Below, piece after piece: positions 31,409 through 44,303 of a stretch of 64,000 nt of DNA. Position numbers and translations under genes: made by a program. The notes below the pieces were generated by a model that was not told the DNA's origin, searched no databases, and saw only the letters and a program-made list of their open reading frames with translations. Within the stretch, counting starts at the first letter, position 1, and the number at the start of each line of letters is the position of its first letter. The stretch comes from Dryococelus australis. Taxonomy: Eukaryota; Arthropoda; Insecta; Phasmatodea; Phasmatidae. Location of the stretch: assembly GCA_029891345.1 (NCBI GenBank), contig CM056999.1, positions 25,393,418-25,457,417 of the forward strand. The letters are read 5' to 3'.

Positions 31409-31520
31409 CAGTCAAACCTCAATTTTACAGACAATCACAGTTCTAAAATTTGTCCATATGACTGAGTTGTCCATACTAACCAATATGGCTGAATTTTAAC
31501 TGAAGCGGACCTCTGCCCTA
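31409..31520 (+). mobile_element. Pogo/Tc1-like terminal fragment
   Basis: CAGTCAAACCTCAATTTTAC resembles the terminal repeat of pogo-type elements (CAGTCAAACCTC...). The matching other end is not found, so this is a fragment at best. Confidence 0.3.
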
Positions 31521-31701
31521 AACGTGAAAATTGCATCCAAACAGCTTATTTTGCTAACTGAGTGCTTAAAATCTTGTTCACACATCTCCGATAAAAAAAA
31601 TTACATTTTTATGTAATGTATTGTGAGTTAAGTGATAACCCAGCTATGCAGAAAAGACTGCTGAGCGAGTTGAAATTAATGAAAAAGCAGACTCCAACAT
31701 C

Positions 31702-31753
31702 ACACACACACGTGCGCACATGCTCACACACACACAGGTGTGTGTGTGTGTGT
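31702..31753. repeat. CA/TG microsatellite forming a palindrome
   Basis: A CA-rich stretch is followed by GGTG and a TG run (ACACACACACAGGTGTGTGTG), then alternating GC-GC-AT-GC steps. The arms are complementary, so the site can form a cruciform and is prone to Z-DNA. Confidence 0.7.
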
Positions 31754-32030
31754 GCGCGCATGCATGCGTGCATGGGTGTGACAACCACCATCATACTGCC
31801 CGTATTTACATTTCCTGCATGTAAATGAGACATTTGTACTGTTTATGTTGAGGAACTATAAATAATTTACTAGGGTGATATATTCTGAGCAAAACATGCA
31901 GAAAATACCAATGAGTTGACAAAAAATCATTCCTCTATGCCATAAATAATTCTAACATACAGCATACTTTTACATTTCTTGTTAGGAAATGAGAGGTTTC
32001 GCTTTAATGAAATAATAATAATAATAATAC

Positions 32031-32110
32031 AGTAAGCCCGTGTTTAATGGGCAGGTTATGTTCCCAGAAAATGTCAGTTATTCAAAAGTCAGTTAATTAA
32101 AATACATTTC
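32031..32110 (+). mobile_element. Tigger/pogo-like terminal fragment
   Basis: CAGTAAGCCCGTGTTTAATG, then GGTTATGTTCC, resembles the ends of Tigger-like elements, which start CAGTA and carry a TTATGTTCC block. It is directly preceded by the AAT microsatellite. The other end was not identified. Confidence 0.35.
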
Positions 32111-34506
32111 TCCATGAAAAACAATTTTCATAGATGAAGTTAAGTTACTTGGTTGTGCAGAAAAACATATATTTCTCACCATATTTAAAAAACTGTTTGC
32201 AGTAGGAAAAAAATGCACTGGGGAGAAATTCACAACTAAATTATAGACACTGAAGGTCTCTACAAAACTTTATATATCTTGGATGGTTTAGAATGTATGT
32301 ATACACCAACAACTAAACTTCAATGTTCAAAATTTTGTAACCTACAATACATGTAATATTAACCTGTCATTTTAGAGAAGCCTGGCAAAAATTTTTTCAC
32401 TCTGTCAATTATGTTTCGCAATCATTTTGCTTGCCACCAAAAATTTCATGTCCCAAGTCACATTGACAATTTGTCACCCGTTACAAGTTTCACAGAAAAT
32501 GTACATTGCACAAGAAAAATGTACATGTAAACAATTTTTGCTAAATAAAAAAACAGCAAACAAACATTATTATTACTTGACTTGTGCCATACCATGTCCA
32601 TTTTATGGTGAGGGTTCAAAACCGATCACAGACGTTTCTTTGTGGCAGGTCCAACATGTTGTGTAGCCATTCTACTGCACAACATATATTATGTGTCTGA
32701 ATATAATAAGCAACTAAAATAAATGTTAACACATCACAACAAACTAAACAAATGTTAAAAGCTAACCAGACCTATTTCCCGATACAACTCCAATTTCACA
32801 CCATGACAAAAGGACAAATGTCGGTTACAAAACTGCTTGGAGTTTCCTTCTCAATATCAATACAAAATGGTCATACGCCTGTGCAGAAAAGTAGGTCATC
32901 AGGTTGGGGACCATGCAACACTAGATGTGCGAAAATACCACAAATGTTCATATAAAGCAGGGTTTCTCATAAACTTCCCAGCAATGTGGTTCCCACCTGC
33001 TAGCAATGCTGATACGTCTGTTTAAAGTGAGTTTCATGTAGTCTGTGCAAATTAAAGGTAACAAATAATAGTGTTCTTTGTAGAAATTTCCATTGATAAA
33101 GGACTTATTAATTTTAACATGTAGACATTCTCACTTCATAACTGTACTCCATCAGTGTATATACCTAACTGATGCAAAAAAATATTAGGAAAAATGAAAT
33201 GCTGTTACAATTTAAAATAAAATGTTCTATCAGTAGCAAATTACATTTTAAAACATATTTTTACAGAAACGTAAAAGATCCATTCCTTATGAGTAAATTA
33301 ATTTTAATTGATAAATGTATTGTGATTAAAATGTGGTAATATTGGACAGGCTCATAACAATATATTTCCATGTAAAAAAAGTTGCTTTAATGGGAACAAG
33401 ACAGTTGAAACAGACTAGGAAGGAAAAGGAGGGTACAATGTGGAGTTTTGTTTCTTACGACAAGCATCGGTGTCTACAATGACTGGTGCAGAGGCCACGG
33501 GGTGGGGCATTTAATATGCCATGTTGCGTATTCATATCTAAGCAAACAAGTTGAGCATGGAAAAGAGTACTGCACCAGCGGAGACTGCGCTGTCAGGTGG
33601 AACAGCTCACAGGTCATGTACTGCAGGCTACAACGGTAAATTTTAATAAATTCTGCTGTTTTTCTTTTATTTTCATCTTGTGAGGGTAGAGTCGGTACAA
33701 TCCATTTTGTTTTTAAAACTTTTGAATCAATTTTTTTCTTTTCCACGGTTCCTGGAAATTTGTCTGTACAAATGAGGTGTTCGTACGAACCGGGTGCCAT
33801 ACAAATGAGGCTTGAGTGTTTGTAGTTATTTGTAACAATGTCTTTTACACATAAATGTTGATTTTAGTATAGTCATTTGAAGCAAGCTGTACATAGCATG
33901 TCTTTAAATTGTTTTTGTGGTATGCTTGTGTTAGCATATTTGTTTTGAGGTATGTGAGATAAAAATACACTATAACCTCACCATTCCAAATAAGTTGTTT
34001 TTCTTTTTTTTTAATTAGAAAAATTTTAAAAAGTAAACAAATTTATATGATTTATGTATACATAAGTTATTTACAGCATACTATTAATACAAGTAAGTTC
34101 AGTCTAGACAAGTAGTACTGGTTGGATTGATTGAACTTGGTTAATTTGCTGACGTACAGTGAATTTGCTACATGTCCCACAAAAAAAGGAGTGGGCAACC
34201 TTGGAATAAAAATATCATGCTGCTGTGAAAAAAATCACACCATGTACCCTTTACAAATAACACTGAAGGAAGTTTATTTAAAAGACGTTTATGTTTTGTA
34301 ATAAATGAATATTACTGTAAGAAATCATTTTTGTTTTTCCTGCTAGAAATGCTTTGAAAATTGACATTGCACTCGGTAAAATGGGCTGCTCAATTTTAAT
34401 AACAATTTTAGGCAATAAGTGGCTCTGAAGTTTATGCGTCTGTGGTTATAATTTCATTTGTAGTATGTCTACCTACTGATTTTACTTAATATTTCATGTG
34501 AATATA

Positions 34507-36414
34507 TAGTCCATTCCCGACTGGAAGAAACTTTCTCGGAGCCCTGCTAAATATCTACTTTCAGGCCCATTTCGTATCCTTCCACCAAATGTAAACAAAC
34601 ATTGCCATGTAGCATCTGTCAAAATCAATGTTTTAATTTCATTGTGTATTCGTGTGTTCATATACTTTCGCTACACCTAAACATAAACATTGAAACGTGA
34701 CTCTTACTTTTATACCTGTCTGCGTTGTTTACTGTTTACATCTTTTCAAAGAATTCTGTCATATTCCAAAAACCATTCCATACGAATATTCACAGTTTAG
34801 GTCTATAACATTATTTAGGTCAGCTTTAAGACGTTTTAAAAAGACCTGAATTGACTATAGTTCTTACAGTTATTTTACATTGTTGACATATTTGTTTTTC
34901 ACAACATAGCACATTACACATAATGCACGTTAATATTTTGCAGTGACTGTGTTTAACCCTGTTAAAACTGTGGGGTAAAAACTGTAGTATTTAACCATTT
35001 GTTATTGATATGTGTTAGGTTATTTATTTAAAAGGACAGCCTCAGTTGGAATAAATATTAAAATGAAGGAACAACCTGTCCAATGAAAAAGACACATTAC
35101 ATTCAAGCATGCAACTCTTGTCGCTTATTTTTTTGTCGTACAAACTTACAAGATAGCAGTGAACATGCACACAAATAAGCCGACGGTAATTTTTTATACC
35201 GCTCCTACATACTGTTTATTAGGTTTATTGAAATTTATCGGGCTGGGCTTAGTATTTTTTTGGGTTTGTGGCAAATCACATTACACTACTGTGTTTCAAA
35301 CACCTAGGGAAAAGTTGCAATGTTGTGATAAATAAACAGATGTGTATGTAAATAATTATTTTCATCATAAAAACAGTTCTCATTTGAAACGTATAAATAG
35401 TGCACATCAAATATTAGAAATTACGCACACACACAGGGCCAGTGTAAAGACCACCACGCAGTCACACCACAGCAGTTAACGAAACGCACGTAACAGTATA
35501 TTTATTACTGCCATGGAAACACAGATTTATCACATCATAACTTGCCTAGGTGGGTTTTAAAAAACACGTCTACAAATTTGATATGGTAATTTGTAGTATT
35601 TTTCGTAGTAAGTATAACCTATGCTTCGTTTGGCAAATAGCAACACGCCATGTCATGGCTCGCCACATGTGCCAACTTGAGGTGGTAACCGCCCCACCAT
35701 CATATCTAAATATATTTAAATAAGTATTCAAACATTAAAGTCTCTAATAGAATAAATATTATAATATAAATGATTTATTATTATATAAATATAAATAAAT
35801 AAGTTGTAAATTACAAATTCAGAAATCATTATTTTGTTGTAATAAGTATTAAATATGCTACAATGGAAAACATGCATAATTAAATGCTTGCTAGCAATGC
35901 GAAATTTCCCAAGTGTGAGAGAGACAAAGAAAGAGAGAGCGCGACAAGCCGCCCAGCGGACAATTGCTTCCTCAGTCGATAAATCAAACACTGTATCAGT
36001 TGGCCTACGCACAATATTTTGCGCTGTTATTTTAAACTGTAACAATGTAATATGTTGCCATCGGGGCTACCTAAATATTTAGATATTTCAATAGGCAACG
36101 TTTAATTTACAAATAACAATCCAAAAAACTAGGTTAAAACCATATTTATCTGTGAACTATTTCTTACTAGCTGTTGCAAACACATTACTGCTCTCGCTGT
36201 TGTTAATTAAAATTTAATACAAAATAAATATTACAAGTTATAGAAGATACTAAGGTAAAGTTTCATTTATTTAATAATACAGTACTCTAAAGTTAATCAC
36301 AGTGTTATATATTTGTGAAATACAGGTTATTGAAAAAACAGATTGACATGTTGCTCCTAGGTTGATTTTTCAAAGGTTCGTTTTCAAAGGTCTCTTCCAG
36401 TCGGGAATGGACTA
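34507..36414. mobile_element. 1.9-kb DNA transposon with TA target duplication, copy 1
   Basis: Terminal inverted repeats TAGTCCATTCCCGACTGGAA (34507) and its complement ending GGACTA at 36414 are perfect over at least 20 bases. Flanks are TA on both sides. The second copy (44304-46168) is homologous end to end. Open frames inside (for example 35855-36082 plus, 35728-36045 minus) are not conserved in frame between copies, so the element looks non-autonomous. The TA target fits the Tc1/mariner superfamily or another TA-target family. Confidence 0.8.
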
Positions 36415-36416
36415 TA

Positions 36417-37617
36417 GTATTTATTTTACGCAGGAGATGTATAAACTTGGTCTTCATGGGAGAAATAAATGCACTTTAAACACCCATTTTGTAGATTTTT
36501 TAAGGTTAAAATTGATTAGTTTACATTTTTATGAGGGTAGCAATTTTACTGAGTCATTTCCTTAAGGGAATTTAATGTATGGTATGAAATGCGGTACCAA
36601 AATATATGTGGCTTCCCATAGATACATTCTTGTTTTTATGCGTGAAATTTATCAATATGGTGCTGATGCTGCATGCCAACGCCATTAAATAGTTTAGCTT
36701 GATATGCGAGGATTGACTGATTGCAGCATATATGTAAACAATATACTGAACGTGACTGCATTTTGCATGATTTTTTACATGTGGTATTGGTAAACAATAT
36801 CATATCTTCATTGTAAATGGTTAAAAGATCAATGCCTGTAGATAAGCCCGCATATTGACATTTAATTAAAATTAAACTTATTTTGGTAGACAAGAGTTAA
36901 AATAAATAATCTGTTGTACTGAAAGTTGAACTAAATTTTACGTGTTAAAATGAAAGATATGCTAATGTGAATATGTTATAATGGAATTGTAGTGTATATA
37001 GTATTTACTGGAGGCCAACCTACAATTTGCTTTTCCTTTACATTATGATGATGAGCACTTGCTAATATCTTCTCACCTTGTACCATTCCTGGTGACCAAA
37101 AATAATTTGTCATGTCTATTTTATCCATCCCAAAAACTAAAGACTGTTACACAATAAAATAGTTTCCAAAGTGTGATAACTATAAAATAGTCTAAGTCCA
37201 TGATGTAGCTACTAAACTCAAAAACCTGTAGGTTTAGAACAGTAATTCTACCTTCCTGCAGGTATGGATGTGCCTGCAAGACTGATAAAGTCACAGTGAT
37301 AGCAAGCATTGGATAAAATTAAGCACTGTTTCTGCAACTCATTAGCACAACAAGCTGCCTTATAAGTTTCAAAAAAACTTTTTTTTACATAAATTACTCT
37401 GCCAGCAGAGACAAGATTATGTGGTGAATGGTGATAAAACTGAAGTATCACCAAAATGCAAGTTAATACGTGACCTAACAGCAAAGTGTAACACTTACTG
37501 TAAAACTATGACTAACAATTTGTACTAAAATTTCATGATCCAAGTGGTGATAAAAGTAAAGTAATTTCAGCTGGTAACATCCAGATTGTGTAAATGAGAG
37601 CAATAACTTTCAGATGA
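36417..37617. other. AT-rich sequence between repeats
   Basis: Frames of 60-85 codons on the minus strand only, without motifs. Nothing else is seen. Confidence 0.45.
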
Positions 37618-38254
37618 TGTAAGGCTAACAGCTGGTCGTATGCTCGCGCGCCTACATTACGTAATAAACGTTTCTACACCAAATATATTTATTACAACTC
37701 TTTAACTGAACATAACACAATACTTGAAACACTATTGCAATATCTCTCTCCACAATCAACTTACTTTACTTTACTCCGTCTGACAATATTATACTTTAAT
37801 GCGAGAGGTTACAATTATACTGCCTTACTGATATAATTCAAGATATAGAGCTACACGAACAAGTTAAAAAGTAATTAAACGGATACAAGAATATAGCTTT
37901 GCAATAGACTCTAAGCCTTGCCACGTGATATTACTCTATAAAGCGGGTTCTTATTAAAGGGAATACCACCCTACTGCCCAGCCAGACTTATGCGCACCAG
38001 TAAGACGTATCTCATAGATGGCCCAGAGCTCCCCGGGCCTCTGCATTCTTGTGTTTCTCATTGACACTAACGTTGTCGCCTCATACGTCGTCTGCCAAGG
38101 GGGGAGTGGGGGGAGCGTGGCTCTCGCTTATATACTCTCTTATTACTAGGTCACTCAGAGATGTTATTAAAACAGAGGACCGCTGTTGAAACCCATAGTA
38201 CATGCAAGGTTAACTTCTAAGTTCTGGTGTTTGGGCCCCCTGGAGCTTACTATA
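37618..38254 (-). repeat. 0.64-kb LTR, copy 1 (minus orientation)
   Basis: Read on the minus strand it runs from TATAGTAAGCTCCAGGGGGC (38254) to GCCTTACA (37618); copy 2 keeps the canonical TGTAG start. A TATA box (TATATAAG, about 38135) lies in the first third, and a poly(A) signal (AATAAA in GTAATAAATATA, about 37690) lies near the end, the U3-R-U5 order of an LTR. Copy 2 is at 48261-48900 in the same orientation. No pol gene is recognised between or beside them, so each may be a solo LTR. Confidence 0.6.
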
Positions 38255-41200
38255 CTACTCCCTCAGTTGAACAAGCAGTTTGACCCAGCTGCTGTAGGTT
38301 AGAAGGTCCAAGATTGAGGTTAGGTGTTCAAGTTGGGGTCCGGGAGGTTATATCAGTCTTGTTGTAGATCGTACGGTAGCAGTATCCTGAAGATGAGTGA
38401 TGACATTCACGATTTATATTTGTGGCAGTATCGAGGGTGGAGTACCCAAGTCAAGATCCCGTGACATTTATCTGAACAATAATAAAGGTTGACTTTAAAA
38501 AAAAGTTTTGCAGCAAGGCAGGAAGATAATAAATACATTTACAAGGTTTACTTTTTTTTTTAATGATAAAATTATGGTTAATACCTATGCAAATTATAGC
38601 GTGAAACCGCGGATGGGGTGAGGTACGTCCATTGCCACATTTAACATTCAAAGTTTAAAAGGTCTCCTTAATTTCTAGGGGTTTGGATGTGGGAAAGTTT
38701 GTGCACTTGTGGTATTTTCACGCATCCCGCGGTAGGAGTTAATTTACAGAATACCTTACAATGACGCTTAATCAATGAATAGCGCCTTCTGGTTGAAGTT
38801 AAGAGTTTAACATTACAGTTAAAAACAAAAGTAAACAGTTTGAAACAAGGGAGAAGTTTACAACCAGCGATAATTTTCTGTGTGAGTAGAATTTTATATG
38901 TAACAGTTGGTGAACCTGCACCTTGGTAGTTTGTGCATCGTTTTGCAAGTGGCGTTTAGTTTTATCGTTAAATAACACATTTCAATTCTGTGAAGTGAAT
39001 ACCGTACGTTACACATCTTAATAGAATACTTACTAACATTTGAGCTAAGTATCGTATAAATCGCAGTGGACAGATAACAAAACCATAAGAGAAAAAGTAG
39101 TGATGTTTTGTATGATCCCATTGGGAACATTAACTTTTACATATTTGCACTGATACTATCTAATATTACATAGAGTGAAGTTACTGGTTTTACAAGGTTG
39201 ATCAATACAAAATTTAAATTATTAGAATCTACATCGCACATTGATATATGAGTAACAATTACTTGCCCCAATAAAAATTTCTCCAATATTACCCCATGGG
39301 TAATGATTTCATTGAATACTGTCTTTCGTAAGCCGTCCTAATATTCTGGAATTCACTTAGTGTTTGTACTGGTTTCTGGGTACAGTCTTGGTGCGTATTG
39401 GAAAATTCACGTTACCGTTTATATTGTGTGAACTTTGAGTTTATGGACACTGATATATGTTGGGTGTCCATGTCTCATATGTCACAGTTACACTTTGCAT
39501 TGTATCTTCATGTACGGCATTACATTAAATAAAAATTGTGTGTTACTGTATAAGTAATATGAATGGAAATTACATGTGAAAGAAAAATATTAAATACTCA
39601 CATCTAATACATGTTATATACATTACCGGTCGGTATCACTTAACCTACAATTGTGAAAATATTTTATTACATTTTTGTACTTTACAAAGTTGAAAATAAT
39701 TAAACATATATGTCCAACAACTTAATATTTTATTGGAATGAAATAACGCGTAATTTACTAAAGATAGGAAAAAAAAAGTGGGACAGCCACAACACAGAGA
39801 TGTACTTTAAAAAAAAATACTGTTTGCATTAGAAACCATAATAAGAGAGAGAGAGAGAGTACTCTTTGCTGAAATAACACCTTGTGTTAGTTGAATAGCT
39901 TAGAATTTTCTTATGCTGCCATTACTTTATATTATTGCACCCAATAGTAATCAGATATATGGTACTGCAATATTTATGTAATAAACTATTCCTGTTCCTT
40001 CATCCTCTTAGGCCTAGGCCTTAATTGTTGAAAAACTTAAAAGAAACTGTGAAGATATACCAACAACACCTGGTTAGCAAAGCTGGAATTGGTCTGACAT
40101 AATAGACTGTTTGCTTGTTTGTCCCCTGACGTTAAAACTGATAAAACTGTAAAACATATATCTCTTTTTGTGTGTGTGTGTGCGCGTGTGTTTTTTTTAT
40201 AGAGAGAGAGAGACACACGCATAAAGGGAGACTCCTTATTAATTATAACAAGGTTCAGTTTCATTAGTACTGATTTCAAAAGCATGATGCTAGAAAATAG
40301 CAGTTAAAATTGTTGTGGCTTAGTCTACTTCATATTAACCCGGCAGTCAATTTATTTCGAGGCCACCTTTATTTAAAAAGACATTGTTCTGATCCACCAG
40401 CTTGATTTATTATGTTGGTCGATTTTATCTTTACATATAGTGAGTTGGTTACTAGCTTATGTGTAAAGTGAAAACAAAATTCATGATCTGCAGTGTTGAA
40501 AAAAAATTTTCAGTAAATTTAGAAGTTATTAATGAGTCTTTTGGTCAATTACTTATATAGCCCATCTAGAAGAGCAGGCCTTGTAAGCCTCTGAAAAATC
40601 ATGTTGTACCATATACCAAGTACCTAGTAACTTACAGGTGGATACACTAGCTGACAGCCCATGTTTGTTGCATTGAGCCTAGCGTGTAATTGTGGAAAAT
40701 ATTCATAAGATAATTGAAATGGCCTAATTGTTTGCACTGGAACTGCTGTAGAATATAATTGTGAACTAATTTCTGTGTATATCAAGTCCTCAAGATATAG
40801 AAATTACTGAATTATTACCAGTAGGCTATCTTTATGCCCCCTGAACGTTAGAATAGCTCAAATACTGGACTGGATTAGCAGTTTGTGTAAGAAAATTGTT
40901 TAAATTAAATTGAAGGAAAATGCATACAATTGTGGTTGTTTGGAACATATGTCTGTTCGTGACTACCCGGCCAATATCGGCGTTTGCGCTATCATCTTCT
41001 GCTACAATAAAATGAGGGAGAAAAGGAAGGCGGGGTATAATTGATGTTCAATATTAAAAATGTATGATTCAATAAAATTATTTTATAATACAAGCTTGCT
41101 TATAAGTAAACAAAATAATATAAAGTAAAACAGACGTGGAAGTCTAAAGTGGGGATAATGAAGATGATAAAGGTAAAAGCACATAACTGAAAGGGGACGG

Positions 41201-41279
41201 TACGCAGCACTTAAAGTAAGGTCTTATGAGGCAATAAAAGACAAGTTAAGGGAGCGAACAAAATTCTGAGATTATCTAC
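38255..41279. other. AT-rich sequence between the two LTRs, no gene
   Basis: A GA microsatellite near 39844-39860 and a TG run next to a GA run at about 40170-40212 are present. No retroelement motif is seen despite the LTR on the left side. Confidence 0.45.
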
Positions 41280-41710
41280 TAGAGGAGCTGGAATTAGAGA
41301 GTTTGTGGTGGGGTAATGACGGTGTCAGGATGACGTCAAACCATGCCATGACGTAGCGGTCGCCAGCACGTGTGAAGGCAGTGAGCGGGTGAGACTGCAG
41401 CTGTTGGAACAAAGCAAAACAAAAACGATGATGTTCACAGCATCTGTGTGGGTCGGCGAAAGTGCGCTATCACCTCCATGTGGGAAGGCACTGGAAGGCC
41501 GTTGCAGTGGCAACGCCCGATGCCAGCGCAGTGACTCCGCCCACCCAGTGCAGCCACCTGTGATGGCCAGCATGACGGACGTCACCACAGGCGTGAGAAT
41601 ATTGCAGCTACATTGATGTGGTGGTGCAACATGAGGTGAGGGTGTAGTTGGTAGGCCTGGATTCCATCTACAGATCGGAGTCACTGGACACTCGGACAGA
41701 AGTTTGGCGT
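41280..41710. other. GC-rich island with a CRE-like palindrome
   Basis: GC-rich against AT-rich flanks. It contains a perfect TGACGTCA at about 41332 and a second GACGTCACC near 41579. Both strands have frames without stops (119 codons minus, 75 codons plus), as expected in GC-rich DNA, so no gene is called. It could be a promoter or a fragment of a mobile element. Confidence 0.3.
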
Positions 41711-42057
41711 GAGTTTAGGCTTGCGGGCGTATGAAACTTACACGTACAATACTAGACAACATTCCGTGACATATTAAACAAGCAAGAGGAAATCACCAAG
41801 CATACACCAACCTTGATGCGAAAGAACTCTGTGGCCCTACAATATCAATTAACTACTCTCTGTGTGCATGCCATTAAAAGCAAAATATCAGGGGACATTG
41901 AAATGTGAATTATTATTAATATTAAATTTAATCATTATACATAAGGAAATATGAGGTAAATGTTAGTAATGAATTAGAACATAGTGGCAGTACACATGGA
42001 AATATAAGTCATACATCGGAAAACTTAGAAAATAAGAAAGGTACACATGACTATAAA

Positions 42058-42417
42058 ATGGCACAAGGAAGACTGTACTCATGGCTTACCCCACCGAGGT
42101 CAGAAATGGTCAGTGCACTTGTGTACACTGCCAAGAGACATTGTTGTCTCGCACGTAGGAACCCCAGAATAATAAGGTTCACACACTCTGCTACCAGACT
42201 CTCACGGCTAGCAGAGAATAAAAAGGGTGTAATTGCCTGGTGGGAACCTCTTCCATCTAAGGCTCAGAATTCCACGTCTCACGCAAAACAAAAGGGGATT
42301 CAAGGGATGACCTCTGGGGTAAGAATCCTTTCTACTGGGGCTAAAATAGTTAGCCACATCACTCCTCTTTATTTTAAAATTTCATTCAATCCTTGTTTGT
42401 GTTGTACTCGAGGGTAG
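42058..42417 (+). CDS. Unrecognised 119-codon ORF
   Basis: ATG at 42058 (MAQGRLYSWLTPP) to a TAG at 42415. It is basic and Cys-containing, with short blocks such as GVIAWWEPLP and a hydrophobic end (TPLYFKISFNPCLCCTRG). There is no known motif. It lies between the two 0.64-kb LTRs but on the opposite strand. It may be chance. Confidence 0.2.
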   Translation: MAQGRLYSWLTPPRSEMVSALVYTAKRHCCLARRNPRIIRFTHSATRLSRLAENKKGVIAWWEPLPSKAQNSTSHAKQKGIQGMTSGVRILSTGAKIVSHITPLYFKISFNPCLCCTRG

Positions 42418-42429
42418 CATGCCATTGAA

Positions 42430-43800
42430 ATTAAATGAGGGGTTGGGAATTTATGTAATTTATATATCTATATTAACTTACGAAATACGTCATTGGGGGG
42501 GTTGCCGGGGGAAAATGTTCTAGCAGCAACAGGGATTATTTATAAGAACTGGCAGTGCATTAATAACTTCAGCATAGTTATTAAACTCTGACAATAGACC
42601 CATGCAAAGAAAGTAACATTGAATGTTATTAAATTGCCACATGGGAAATAAATTATGACCAACGCACACAGAGGTAAAGTGACGTAATTTAAGGTACCTG
42701 GAAAAATATTGATCAATCAGATATTTAAATTAATCTATAAAGAATATTTGTAATTTCTAATTACAATGATTTAACTGTAAGCATAATTAAAATTTGCTAT
42801 GGCGTTTGAAATGATTATTACTGAATACCTAGATTTAACGAGATTTCAGCTCATAGCCTGTAATTGCGATAGAAATTGGCACAATGTAATCATTGACATC
42901 TGTTAAGAATGAAGAGCAAGTTAGTGTTGTACATTAAATAAATTCTATTGCTATGGGTATCTGAAACAAAGTTGAAATGGCAGTGAATGAAATTAGAAAT
43001 ATTAATATTCCGTAATTTAGTGTGGGTGGGGATGATGATAAAAATTGGGGGGGGGGGGTGAGGGTGGATGGCTATCACATTACGTTATAATATGTTATAA
43101 AATAGTAAGTACAGGATATTTAGTTTAATAACCTATGGCCTTATGGAATAAATCTAACTAGTGCTGCGTAAGAACAGGTAGCTTTATCAATACACATAAT
43201 AATACTCTAGTGACGTCACGAGATATACTGAATTTGGGATAAGTGGCGATGTTCAACGAGGGCACGCGAACTCGATGCACCTGTTTGCAAAACCATGCGA
43301 TTGCAACACGTCGCTATACTTGCGGCCTCCGCCTGCCGCCTGGCTGGGCGGAAAGTTAGGGGGGGGGGGAGGAAATGTGATTTGTCTGCTAAACTGAACA
43401 ACTGGGTAGCTGCCGCGCCCATGCTAGTTGCATGTTATGCAAACCACTGCCTTAATATTTGACGGTGTTACACTGTCCAAAACGTCAAGTCTTTAATTTA
43501 TGCTGGGAACAATATACTCAAAATGTACTTATACACTACCTGCCATTATATAATCTCGTATATGCTTCATAATAGACATATATTTTTACAACTGTACCTG
43601 CAGCAATTCTAACACCCAAAAAACGTATAGCTGCGAAGCCTGAAAATTTATTCAAATGGTATGACTCTGTGTTCTATAGAACTCTGCTGCTGAATTTACA
43701 TTAATGTTCACAGGGACATCTCTATTCTGCCTTACCATTATCAATGAAAAGTCCGTAAGTACTGAACGTACTGTAAAATATTCTAAAACTCATTAAAATT
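42430..43800. other. AT-rich sequence with a CpG island-like spot
   Basis: Nothing coding is recognised. A perfect TGACGTCA is at about 43211-43218, followed by a GC-rich stretch to about 43430. Short G runs are near 43048 and 43360. Confidence 0.4.
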
Positions 43801-44303
43801 GCAGAAAAACCCCTCCACTACGACCCTTTTTATTACAATCACCTCTCTATTATGACCCAATCCCGAGGAACCGTGAAAAGTTTGGGTCGAAAAAGTCTTA
43901 AATATGAGGCATGTCTAAAAATAGATAGAGTAATCCCTCGCCAACCACTGTATCTTCAAACGTGGTTTTAGTTATGCACAGATTTGTTTTTGTAGACTTA
44001 TTCGTCACCGGCAATACAAGTTTCTATTATCCACGGTTTTCCGTCTATGGAAAAACTGGCCTTTACTCAGGTTAGGGTCACCCATTTCTCAGCCAAAACT
44101 TTGACAATTGTGGTTCCAAGCAGCGTGCAGCAATAAATTACTTCAAGTCAGAAGGTGACTCACTGTAGTATTGCGGAGGGAGGGGGGGTTGCAGGCCCAG
44201 TTGAGAATTGTTTGTCTAGTCACGTACTGTACCTTACCGCCGTCTCTGCCTTACCCCTCCCTCTAATTTTTTACTTCTGTCAACCCTCCTCCTCCCATAT
44301 CTA

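Larger units (their letters stand above)
27800..34506. other. Long AT-rich region, mostly T-rich on the plus strand
   Basis: No gene is supported. From about 28.2 to 31.3 kb the plus strand is visibly richer in T than A, as in long 3' UTRs or introns transcribed to the right. Small items inside: a run of about 14 G near 30811, a CA/TG palindrome at 31702-31753, pogo-like end sequences near 31409 and 32031, and an AAT microsatellite near 32012. Confidence 0.4.

Noticed and set aside
35728-36082. Frames inside the TA-target transposon as a possible transposase
   Set aside because: The second copy does not keep the frame, and no DDE/D motif or helix-turn-helix is visible.
41325-41684. 119-codon minus-strand frame in a GC-rich island
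   Set aside because: The plus strand is also open, there are no motifs, and GC-rich DNA has few stops; reported only as an island.
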